Below are positions 42,232 through 54,200 of a stretch of 64,000 bases of DNA, in pieces. The notes below the pieces were generated by a model, which did no database searches, was not told where the DNA came from, and saw nothing but the letters and a program-made list of their open reading frames with translations. This DNA is from Sarcocystis neurona (taxonomy: Eukaryota; Apicomplexa; Conoidasida; Eucoccidiorida; Sarcocystidae), in contig KL647315.1 in assembly GCA_000727475.1 (NCBI GenBank), positions 807,930-871,929 on the forward strand, read 5' to 3'. Made by a program: the position numbers and the translations under genes. Positions within the stretch are counted from its first letter, which is position 1; each line of letters starts with the position of its first letter.

Positions 42232-45200
42232 AAGCCACACACGTATCTGTATACACAGACAAAGACACGCGTGTACGTATATATAGCCATGCAAATAAGG
42301 AGGGGGCACGTATAGAGATGTGTACGACTCTCTACGTAATATGAGGTGGAGCTTGGCTGTTGTTTTCTGCAGGTTCGAGTAGATGGTTGCTACCGTAAAA
42401 GGAGAAGAAGATCGCTGATATATATGCGGGAATATAGACGCTGGCCTTTATATATATATGCACGTTTATAGGTAGTAATATACAATGTCCCCCGGCTTGG
42501 GGAACTCTGGCCATTCTCACACATATATACAAATATACATATATACGTATATATACGTACATATATATGTGCCGGGGTAGGTAACTGTGGCCACCCTCAA
42601 ACATACACATATACATACATACGTGTATGTATATCCTCAAACATGTATATATATTGCGCCGATAAGTGTGGTCATGCTCAAACAGCTATACCTGCATGCA
42701 CACGTACATATATATGTGTCTATTATGTGGCAGCTGGGATAAGTATGCCCAGCCTAGAGAGAGAGCAAAACTTTCCGGCAATGGAATAGATGTCTGTAGA
42801 CATTCTTCTAGCTGAAGCAGCTGCTCTCCCCAGTAAAGGGAAGACAGACTGCATATATATACGCGGGGACATATATGCTGACGGTACGCATGCGCGCGCT
42901 CTAATATGTGTTTGCTGCCGTGGAGTGTGGACATGTCAGAAATTTCTCCTGTCTCTCTATACATATATATATGTATGTTTTGTAGACACGCATGCAGCAG
43001 GAAGGGCCGAGCCCCTCAACTTGGCCTCTTCGTGTGCGTGCTGCTGTGAGAAGCGCGTCTCTGCCGAGGTGCGCATGCGCGCGTCGTAGTAGAAGAGGCA
43101 GAGCAGCAGACACGCGAAGAGACTGCCCCGTCCCCGAAGGCTTCTCTGCTCAGCTGCTGCTGCTGCTGCTCCCTGCGCTGCCGCGGTGGCGACCTGCATG
43201 CGTTTGGCCGGGCACACACATATGTACATAAATGTGAAGGGGCGTCTATACGGGTGGAACCTTTCTTCCGCGGACTTCTTCGTAGTCGTCCGCTGCATGC
43301 GTGGGGGCCTCGAAGGGCAGCTCACGGCTGGGCGTGCGCAGGCCACCTGCTCGTCTGCGCGTTCTTCGATAAAAACGCCTCTGCTGCCAGAAAGGAGGTC
43401 CCGCCGCACAGCCGGGGGACTTCCTTAATTTCCCCCGTCCGTGGGTGTTTTCACGTATATGCAGCTCACGTAAATATTTATATGTGTGTGTTTTAGTGTC
43501 TATAACTCGACGTGATTCTCTCCCTTCCTATATGTGAACAACGTTGTACATACATACCCTGTGTTTGTGTGTCCTTAAGTGTATATACACCTCACACAGA
43601 CATATATCTATTGTAGAATATATAACTCTCTCTCTCTCTGTATCTCTTCCGGTCTCCCTCTCTATATGTAAATGAACAAGCTTATATGTATTTATCTATG
43701 TTAAGGCAGCTTGGTATATGGACGTAGATGTACATATGTGTATATATTAAGGCTTGTGAAGGCCCTGCACACAGATCTTTATATATGTGAAGACAGCTCT
43801 GTACATAGATGTACACGTCTATATATATACATCTGTCTGAAGGCAGCTCTGTATATAAATGTATATATATATTAATGTATGTGAAGACAGCCCTGTATAT
43901 ATATATTTGTGACGGCAGCTCTATATATAGATGTATGTATGATGTGGATGCCGTACAGAGAGGTCTCTTTTATGTATGTACAAATATGTGTATATATATG
44001 TGCGCATGCAATTATTTGTGTGTACGCAGAGGAGGTATCCGTATATAAATTTGCGCGTCTACGTGTATCTATCCGCGCCTGCAGGTCGAAGAACTGTACA
44101 TCTATATCTGCACATATAAACGAAGAACTGGACATATCTATATATATATAAATTTTCCTCTCCGTGTATCTCTATCTACGGTGTGTATGTGCTTGGCCAG
44201 GTGACGGAGACCGTCCCTTCTCCTTCGCTGCAGCCACTGCGGAAACCTTGTTGCACCAGCAGCTGCCGCTGCGCGCATCGGTCGCATTCGTCCGTTTTTC
44301 GTGCTGCCTGTCTCCGACTGGTCATTTTCTCCGTTTCTCCCCGTCTCCTCCCCGTCTCTGCGTCTCCGCTCTGCTTCACGGGCTGTGGCGCCTGTACGTC
44401 ATCGTATGCTGCACCTGTCTCCGCCGTGTCTGCTGCGTAATTTTTCGAGCCGCCACCCCGCGCATGTTTTCCTCACCTGTTTCTGTGCTTCTGCTTCTTT
44501 GTCGCGTCGAGGTGGCGCGCGCATGCGCTTGACGGGCCGCCCGTTTTCCTTTTGTCTGTCCGCATGTGCAGGCCCGAACAAGAGCGACGCGCGGTGCCAG
44601 ACGTGCGGCGAGACGCTGCTGCACTGCTCAGGACACTGGGGATACATGCAGCTGCAAGTGCCGGTCTTCCACGTTGGGTACTTCAAGTATTTACTGCAGA
44701 TTTTGTACTGCGTTTGCAAGAGCTGCGGGGCGCTGCTGCAGACGGCAGAGCAGAAGCGCCGGCTGCTGCTGCTGATGCGTCGACACCGCGGCGACGCGCT
44801 GGTGAAGCGCCTGCTGTTCAAACGCACCGTCGATGCCTGTAAAAAGGTGCATGCGTGCTACGTCTGCGGTGCGCCGCAGGGCGTCCTCAAGCGGCTCGTG
44901 AAGCCGTCCCTTGATCAGTTTATGAAGATCCGCCACCACCAGGTGCTCCGGACGCGCCGCGCGACGGGAAGCAGCAGCAGCAGCACCGGTGGCGGCACGC
45001 AGACGGTCGTGAAGGAGGAGGACTTGGATCCGCTCTACGTGCAGGACTTGCTGCGGCGCATCCATCCGGCTGACTGCGAGGTGCTGGACATTGTCTCGCC
45101 GTCTCGTCTCCTCTTGAACTGCCTGCTGGTGCCGCCCTCTTGTCTGCGGCCGTCCGTCTCGGTGGGGGAGCAGGGCAGCACCGAGGACGACTTGACGTGC

Positions 45201-48200
45201 GTGCTGTCTGACGTGGCTGAACTAAATTTGCTGCTGCAGAGCCACGCTCAGCAGGGCTTCGCCACTGCGCAGTTTCTTGGCGTCTGGGAGTTCCTGCAGC
45301 TACAGTGCGCGCGTCTGGTGAACGCCGACGCCCCGGCTGTTGCGCAGCTGCTGGCGGCTAAAAATATCACCCGCCCCGGGCGAGGCATTTGCCAGCGTCT
45401 GAAAGGGAAGGAAGGTCGCTTCCGCGGCAACCTGAGCGGCAAGCGGGTCGACTTTTCTGCGAGGACGGTAATTTCTCCGGACCCGAACGCGGCGATTCAG
45501 GAAGTCGTCGTGCCGCAGTGGATCGCCATGCGCCTCACCTTCCCCGAGGTCGTGAATCAAAGAAACATTCAACAGATGAAGGAAGCCGTCCGCAGAGGCT
45601 GCCACCAGTGGCCGGGAGCCAACTACGTTGTCAAGAAGCAGTCTCCCGTCTTTGCTGCTGCTGCTGGGGCCACCGCAGGGCGACCGCGCGGCGTGAGACC
45701 TGCTGCCGGTGCTGCTGCCGAGGCACCGGCGTCTCCCGCTGCGCAGGCCGCCAGCAGCAGCAGTAGCCACGCGCTGGCTCTGCGGCGACAGCCCGTCCAC
45801 GCGGAAAAAGCTGCGGTCCCCGCTGCTGCAGCAGCACGAGGAGCCCCACTCGCAGCCCCGCCGAAAACTGCTGCTGCTGCCGCTGTGGGAGGGGGCGCCG
45901 CGGGGGGCAGCGCGGCCACTTCTGGAGGGGGAGGCGGAGGAGGACGCTGCAGTCTGCGATATGCAAACCGAGCGTACGTCGCAGATCGCCTCGAAGTGGG
46001 AGACGTGGTGGAGCGGCACCTGCGAGACGGAGACGTCGTGCTGTTCAACCGGCAGCCGTCTCTCCACCGGATGAGCATCATGGCCCACCGCGTGCGTGTG
46101 CTGCCGTGGAAGACGCTGCGTTTCAACGAGTGCGTCTGTTCGCCGTATAACGCGGACTTCGACGGGGACGAAATGAACCTGCACTTCCCGCAGACGCAGG
46201 AGGCGCGGGCGGAAGCCGCAGGACTCCTGGCGGTCGAACAGAACCTCGTCACCCCGCGGAACGGCGCGCCGCTGGTGGCCGCGACCCAAGATTTTCTCTC
46301 CGCATCTTTTCTGCTGACGCACAAAGACGTCTTCCTCACCAGGGACGCGTTCTGCCAAATTTGCTCCCACTTTACCCAGGGCCTGCTGCACGTCGATCTC
46401 CCCCCCCCGGCGATCCTCAAACCCGCCGAACTGTGGACTGGGAAGCAAGTCTTCAACGTCCTGCTGCGGCCGAACAGAAAGGCCCGCGTCGTCCTCAACG
46501 TCGAGGTCAAGGAGAGAGAATTCGCTGCTGCTGCGCTTCCGCCGGGGGACCCTCCCTTTCTCTGTCCGAAGGACGCCTACGTCCTCTTCCGACACTCGGA
46601 GCTGCTTGCCGGCGCAGTTGGGAAAAAAGTGCTCGGGGTAAATCGAAAGGAAATGCGCACGCGCAAGAGTCCGCGAAGACACACGCAGACGAGACACACA
46701 CAGACAGGCAGCGAGGGCCTCGGGGGGGGGGGTCTCGTAGAAGAAGAAGAAGCCGCAGCAAGGGAGCAGCAGCAAATACGAAACACAGAGGAAAACGAGA
46801 TATACAGGCAGAAGTCGACCAATGAAAACAAAAAGAGGGGGACACAGAAAAAAAAGCAAAGATTGGCGCCTGTTGTGGGAAGCTGCGGCGTGACACGCGG
46901 CTCCGTACGTACGGTACTCATATGCACTCACGTACGCGTACATATATATATATGCACATATATATATACGCGTGTACATATCTAGACTTGCATACACACA
47001 TATGAATTATATACGTATACGTATTTGTTAATGTATATGTATACATATATATATACATAAACACATATACACATACATGCACATATACATATGCACACAC
47101 ACACACATATATATACGTAGGTACATACATACGTACAGTTGTACACATCATTCTTATAGGTACATGTATACACACATCTATAGGCATATACGTACCTATA
47201 CATGCGTATACATACACGTATATATATATATACGTATAGACACGTCTACGTACATATACACACACAGACAACGCATACGTACACCCACATACAGGCACAT
47301 CCTCATTTGTATACATATACACGGTCATATACGTACGTATACACCTGGCACACACGTATACGGCGAGCGACTGCCGCTGCTGTTGCTGCTGTTTCCCCTG
47401 TGGCTGCTGCTGGGACTGCAGCTGGCGTTGCTGCTGCTGCCGACGTTGCTGTTGATACTGCCGCGACGATGCGGGAGAGGCCTGGGGAAAGAAGTGCCGC
47501 AGCAGCAGCAGCTACAGAGGGAAGAGAAGAACACACGTGCCTGCTGGTATCCCTACGGAAGCCAGCAGCGACGGTGAACGACGCAGGTCCAACTTGCAGG
47601 GGAGTGCTACGTATGTTGCTGTTCCTCCCTGCCATTTCTTCCCTCTGCACCCCCCTCGTGCTGCTGTTGCTGCCAACACTTCGTCGCATTTTCGTCTTCA
47701 TCTTCTCCTCGGCTGCGGTCGCCTTGCCAGCCGCGAATCTTCCGCTGCCCCCTCCTTCTCGTTTTTCGCTCCGTTCATCTTCTCTATCACTCGCTGCAGC
47801 TCCCGTTTCTTCTTTTCTGGAATGTTCTTCTTCAGTTTCTCTGCGGCTCTGCTGTTGCTCATGTCACCGCATGCAGGCAGCATATCTTCGGTATTCGGGG
47901 TCTCTTCTTGCTTCTTGCTTTCTCTTCTTCTTCCGTTTCTCTGCATTCGTCTTCGCTTCCCGTTCGCCTCCCTCTGCTGCTGCTGCTGCGCTGCCCACGG
48001 TCCCGCGTCGTCTGCTGCCTGCGGCGGTCGTCGCCTGCGTTGGGCGCTGCTTCCCGCTGCTGCTGCTCTTAGCCCCTCTCTCTTTTTTGGCCACTGGCTT
48101 TCTTCTGTGCAGCGACTCTTCTCTGCTGCTGCTCTCGTGTCCTCTCTTCTTTTTCCCACTTCTTTTTTGCTGCTGCCGCCCTCTCCGTCGCGACCGCGTT

Positions 48201-51200
48201 CTCCTTCGCTTCTTTATTCTGTAGCGCTGTCCTCAATCCCGCTGCTCTTCACTGCCTTCCTGTTTCGTTGCTGCCTTCTCATCTCGCTGCTGCCTTCCGA
48301 ACCCGCTGCCTTCCGAACCCGCTGCTGCCTTCCGAACCGGCTGCTGCCTTCCTGTCTCGCTGCTGCCATCCCGTCTCGGTGCTGCCCTTCCGTCCGTCTC
48401 TGCGGCTGCACCTTCTGTGCATTCCGCCGTCTTCTTCTCTCTGGACTTCGTTTTCTCCAATTTTCTGTCCTTCCGTCTCCATCTCCACAATCCCCACCTC
48501 TTCTTTGTCCTGCGTTCCCCCTCCGTCTCTGCTTGGCCTTCTCCACCTTCCCATGTGGTGGCGGGTCTCGTTGCTGTGTCAGTGTGCCGGAGTCGTCCGA
48601 CTGAATCGCGTCTCCGTCATATTATCCCAGGAGTCCTCCCCTGCTGCTGTTTTTCCCCTTTCACGTTTTCTTTGCATGCGCGTGTGCCTGGGTGTCGCCT
48701 GCTTGCTCTCCTCCCTACCCACTCCGGCCCCGGTCCCCCTGCTGCAGGACGCGAAGTTTGGCTTCTTTTTCCACTTGCTTCGTGATAACAGCGCGCAGCA
48801 GGCAGCCGCCTGCATGGGGCGAGTGGCACAGCTGGCGTCACGGTGGTTCGGTGAACGAGGCATGACGATAGGAATAGACGACGTGATGCCGAGCCCGGAG
48901 CTGGCAGCAGCGAAGGAGCAGCTGCTGCAGCAGGGCTTCGCCCGTGTCGCTGCCGAGGTCGTCCGCTTTCGACGCGGCCTGCTGCAGCCTCACCCGGGCT
49001 GCACCCTGCAGCAGACGCTCGAAGTGCGCGTGAAGGCGATTTTAGACGAGCTGCGCAACGAGGCCGGGAAGGCGTGTCACCGGCTGCTGCAGCCGCTGAA
49101 CAAGCCGCTGCTGATGTTTCAGTCCGGTGCCAAGGGCGCGCTCATCAACATTGCCCAGATGATTGCATGCGTCGGACAGCAGAACATTGGCGGGCAGCGC
49201 ATTCAGAGTGGCTTCTTTAGCGGCCGCACACTGCCGCACTTCCCGCTCCACTGCAAAGACGCCGCCGCCCGGGGCTTCGTCGCCTCGTCCTTCTTCTCTG
49301 GCCTGCTGCCGCATGAGTTCTTCTTCCACACGATGTCGGGACGCGAAGGCCTCGTCGATACGGCTGTCAAAACCGCCGAGACCGGCTACATGCAGCGCAG
49401 ACTCATGAAGGTGAGAAGCGCGCTATACGGCTTGAAGAGATTTGCCAAGACAGCTGCGCACAGGCGCATGCGCGACCTGCTGCCGAGAAGGGGAGGATAG
49501 AGAGGAAGAGGAGGAGGGGGAAGCGCACACAGAAATGGGGAGTAGGGGAGGCTGGCGATGCAGAAGAGAGGCGCAGCACGCGTGCTGCTCTGTCGTTGCT
49601 GTAGGGAAGACGAGAGGAAAACTGCAGCAGACAGAGACGAGACAGAACGACTCGTGGCTGCTGTTGCTGCTCCTGCCTCCTGCTGTATCGCGTGAGTGGG
49701 GGACGCGGCGTGCCTTTTGCAGAAGTGGGCAGACGAACAGAGAGGCACCGCTGCTGCAGAAAGGCTGCCGCTGCTGCAGAAGGAGAGACAGAGTGAGAGG
49801 ACGCTGCTGCTGCACCAAGCTGCTGTTACAGGAGAGGCTGCTGCTGCTGCAGAAGAGAGAGAGGGAGTGGAAGCGGCTGCTGCAGAAGGGAGGAGAGTTT
49901 GTGCGGCGATGCATTAGGAAGACGAAGAGAATGATGCCGTTTGTGCGAGGACCACATAGAGAGAGAATTGATGCCGGGGAAGCGGCTGCTGCGGAAGAAA
50001 AACTGCTGCTGGGCAGCGTGCGGTTGCCAAGGAAGCTGCCGGGAGAGGCCGCGGTCTTGGGGAGCTGCTGCTGCGATGGAGGATTTCCCTCGGGCTGCGC
50101 AGGTCGCACTGCTGCTGCCGTTGCTGCTGCGTCGGTGCCACTGCAACTGCTGCGCCTCCTCCTGCTGCTGCGTCTTTCACTACTGGTGCAGCTGCCCCTG
50201 CTGTGCCACTGCCCAAGCGCTGTTGCTGCTGCCAGGTCTGCTCGCGTGCTGCGCGTCTGCTGCTGGTACTGCCGCATGCCTGCGCTGCCGTGGCTGCCGT
50301 CTTGGGTCTTTTTGCTGCAGCTGCTCCTGCCGCTGCTTCTGTTTCTGCCGCTGCTGCGACTGCCGTGCCGCCACGGCCGTTGCTGCTGCTGTCCGTGGCT
50401 GCACGGCTGCTGTCATGACAATTTCGCTGCTGCTGCTTCGATTTCTGCTGCTGCCTCGATTTCTGCTGCTGCTGCTGCAGGCGCTGGAGGATTTGTCGAT
50501 TCGCTACGACAATACAGTTCGCACGAGCGACGGGCAGGTGGTGCAGTTCGTCTACGGAGATGACGGGCTGAATCCGTCTATGATGGAACAAAAAGGCAGC
50601 CCTGTGTGTCTCGAGAAGGTGTACGAACATGTGAGTTCGCTTGTCCGCGTGCTGCCTTTGCATGCGCTGCAGCAGCAGCACCCTCACCACCACCGGCGCC
50701 CACGGACGAAGCAGCCGCATCAGCACCTGCAGCAGCAGCACCAGGACCTGCCGCAGCATCAGCGGAGGCGACCGAGCGACGAGGCCTCTGCTGCTGCGTC
50801 GTCTTCTTGGGACAGGGCTGCTGTTGACGCGGCCACGAGAGCGGCACCTGGTGCGCGAAGAGTGGACGACCACGTCGGATTTGGGCTGCAGCAGAAAACG
50901 CGCGATGCACCACCGCAGGAGCAGCAACAGGCACAACAGCAGCACCTTCCTAGAGAGGACGGGGCGCCGGATTTGCAGCAGCAGCAGCAGCCAGGTCGAC
51001 GCCCGCAGGGGCTGCAGCAGTCGACGCAGCCGCAGAAGAAAAAGAGAGAAGAGGAGAAGCAGCAGCCGCAGCAGTGTCTCGAAGGGGAGGAAGACGTTAT
51101 GGACGATTGCAGCGTCCGGCCCCCTCGTAGCAACGACCCGGAGCTGCAGCACTTCCTCACGCGCTACGAAAATATGCGTCCTGCTCTCGTCGAAGCTGCC

Positions 51201-54200
51201 CGAACAGCGGTTGAAGCTGGTGCTGGTACGACGTAGCTCAAACTTCCTGCTCCAGGTCCTGGTGCTGTCGCCACTGCTGCTGCTCCTGTTGCTGCCGCTG
51301 TGTGCCGCAGACGCTGCTGCTGCTGTTGCTCCTGCTGCGCTGCGGACGCTGCTGCTGCTACTGCTCACGTGCGCCCCTGGTGGGGTGCCTTGCTGCTGCA
51401 GCTGCTGCTGCTGCGATGGTGTCCTTCTGCGCTGCACCGCCTGCTGCCCTCGTCTCGACGCGCCGCGGCGTGCTGCGCCCCTTGCACCGCTGCCAGTGAC
51501 CTTCAGTCTGTCCATACATATATATATACTATATATTGTATATACAATATATATATATATATGTACATGTCACCTATAATATGCCTGAGACATGTGTGCG
51601 AGGGTCCGCTTCCCTGCGCACACATATACTGTATATATATTATATATAACGTACCTCAGACGGGTGTGCGAACCTCAGCTGCTCTGCAAGTATATATATA
51701 TATATATGTTGTTTTCTGAGTAAATACGTAGTTGTGAGTATATGTGTATATTTTTCTCCCCCGCTTGTTTCTGTCCGTATTCGTCCTTTTTGAGTGGTTC
51801 TCTTCGTGTTGTCTTCTCTTTTCGCTCTTCCGTCCCCTCTGTTTCCCTGCCCGTCGTGTCCTGCGCTTCTGTGACTTGCCAGGCGTGTTCTGGAGGAAGT
51901 TGTATACGGCTGGAGTGTACGTACACCGCGCGATGCACATGGGTGTACATACACCCCCTCCTGTATAGAGAGGAAGAGAGAAGAAGAAGGATTTTAGAAA
52001 TGCATGCGGAAATGAGTACACACTTGGCAGGTTGCACACCACACGTGCATGCAGGAAGGCAGACAGAGGGAGGAGCAGAGAGAATATGTGTACATATAGT
52101 GCATGCGTACGGCTCACCCCCGGGTCAAATGAGTGTACCACGAGAAATTCTTCTCCCCTCTACATATTTTCTGAGACCCTCCTCTACAACAAACTGGTCT
52201 ACACCGCTGTCTTCGCTATACATACATTTATATATATTGTGAGAGAAGAGAAGGGGAGAGGTGCAACTCTGCAGTATATGTGTGTCTGTGCATCTTGGGA
52301 GAAAGTGCGACTGTGGTGTGTTTGCTCGACAATTCGATACACAGCCACATCTATATATACACATATTCCCGTATACATACATATATATGCGTATGTATGT
52401 ACGTGGACACAGTCTCGTGTATGTATAGATGCATGCATATATGGGTGCAGCAGTGTGCGCGTGGCAGAGTCATGAAAGGAAGAAAATGTCTGGGCGGTCT
52501 TCGTATGTCCGTCTTTTCGTCCGCATGCCCTGGAGAACAAATACCTACCTGTGGATATAAATATCTCTATATTCTTCTTTACATATATTTCCACGCCATG
52601 CCGGCGTCCCCCGAGCATGCATGTGAGTGGACCTTGAAGAGTATAGAGACGTGCAGGGGTGGGTCAGCAGATGCTGCGCGTAGGTGGGGACGTTAATCCC
52701 GTTGTATGTGTGTGCTCCGCACTCTCGCTCGGTCTTCCTCTGCGTATACGACCACCTCGGCGGCAGCCTTCCCGTCTCCTGCGTTTATCTCGCTGTTCGT
52801 CTCCATGTCTTTCTCTTCTCTCTGTGTAGCGGCACCGATTTAGTGTGACTTCCCCCTTTTTTTTATCAGAGAAGGGGACGGAAACATCGCTGTGTGCGCG
52901 GCGCAAGCGAAGTGAGTCTCCCAGCCGCTTGCTGCTGCTGCTGCTGTGTGGTGTGGTGGTGGTGACTGTCGCAGCCCCCCCGGCGTGGGTGAAGCAGCTG
53001 CCCGCAGCAGAGGCAGCAGCAGCAGTCGCCGACTGGCAGCTGCTTCTCAAGCTGCCGCGGTCGCTGCGGGAGAAGCTGGTCATTCTTTTGCAGGCGCACG
53101 CCTCGCTGCATCCGCAGCCCCGCCAACAGCAGCAGCAACACGCCACGGCGTCGTTTGCATGCAGCCGCTTCAAGCAAAAAGTAATGCACCCCCCTCTTCA
53201 CTTTCACGCGGGTCCTTTCGCTTTTCCCTTCTCTCATCTATCTCTCTGTATGCATAGACAACCACAACATATATATATGCCTATAGACAGTAAATTCCGT
53301 ATCCACACACATATATGTGCGTGTAGTATATGTTCCATACATACGTATATGCATATGTGTGTAGCGTGTATCCCATATGTACGCATACGTATTCATACAT
53401 ATATATATATATGCCTGTAGGATGTAATTTGTATATACACATATATATATGTATATAATGTATTCCATACGTATATATGCACGATATATTCCACATGTAT
53501 ACAAATATATATATATATATGTGTATAGAATATATTCCATGTATGTATATATATATGTATGTGTATCCGTATAGTGTATATTCTAGATATATTCGTATAT
53601 GTATATATACGTACCCGTATAGAAGGCATTTTGAACATACATATACGTACATATACGCGTATAGAATGTGTCCCACACATATATGTACTCATATATATGT
53701 GGATATCCTTAGCGTTTGAAGTGCAGAGTTCTTGCGTGGACGTTTGTGGAGCAGCACGTGTGGGTCGTACGTGTGTAGGAAGCCGATTCCTCCGTTGCTG
53801 CAGCAGTGCTCGTCGCATTCGTCCCCTTCTTTGAGTCTCGTTTTCCTTCTTTAAGTCTCTGTGAATGTCTTCTGATTTCCTCTCGCCCTGTCTGCGTGTC
53901 CTTCTTCGCCGTTTTGTGTGAGCTGCTGTTTTATGTTTCCCTCTGTTCCTCTCCTTTTGTGGGTTTATAATATCTTCCATTTCCTCGTCTCCCGTGTAAA
54001 TGGTCTCCTCCCTTCTCCGTCTTCTTCTCCTTCGTCTTTTTCTTCTTTTTGTACGAATTTTCCTAATGAAGACGCTCAGCGCCCAGGACGAGTGGCTGCT
54101 TGCAGCGGGGAGCGGAGCGGTAGAGGACCCCGTACGTTATCGTCTGTCTGCTGATCGTCTTCTCTTCCTTTCAATTCAGCCGGGACTGACGAACGTTCCT

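Larger units (their letters stand above)
46638..48747 (+). other. RPC1 intron 2
   Basis: This 2.1-kb intron has TATACA/TATATG arrays at about 46.92-47.35 kb and CTG-rich DNA at 47.37-48.4 kb. Protein-like Ser/Leu frames (47202-48224, 47537-48604) follow from triplet composition. Both flanks are phase 0. Confidence 0.7.

Noticed and set aside
46638..46985. Continuation of RPC1 exon 2 past 46637
   Set aside because: The frame is open, but the conserved sequence stops exactly at a GTAAAT donor and resumes at 48748 in the same phase; the extension runs into TATACA repeats.
47537..48604. Ser/Leu-rich frame in RPC1 intron 2
   Set aside because: It lies between two matching phase-0 splice sites, and RPC1 has no counterpart.
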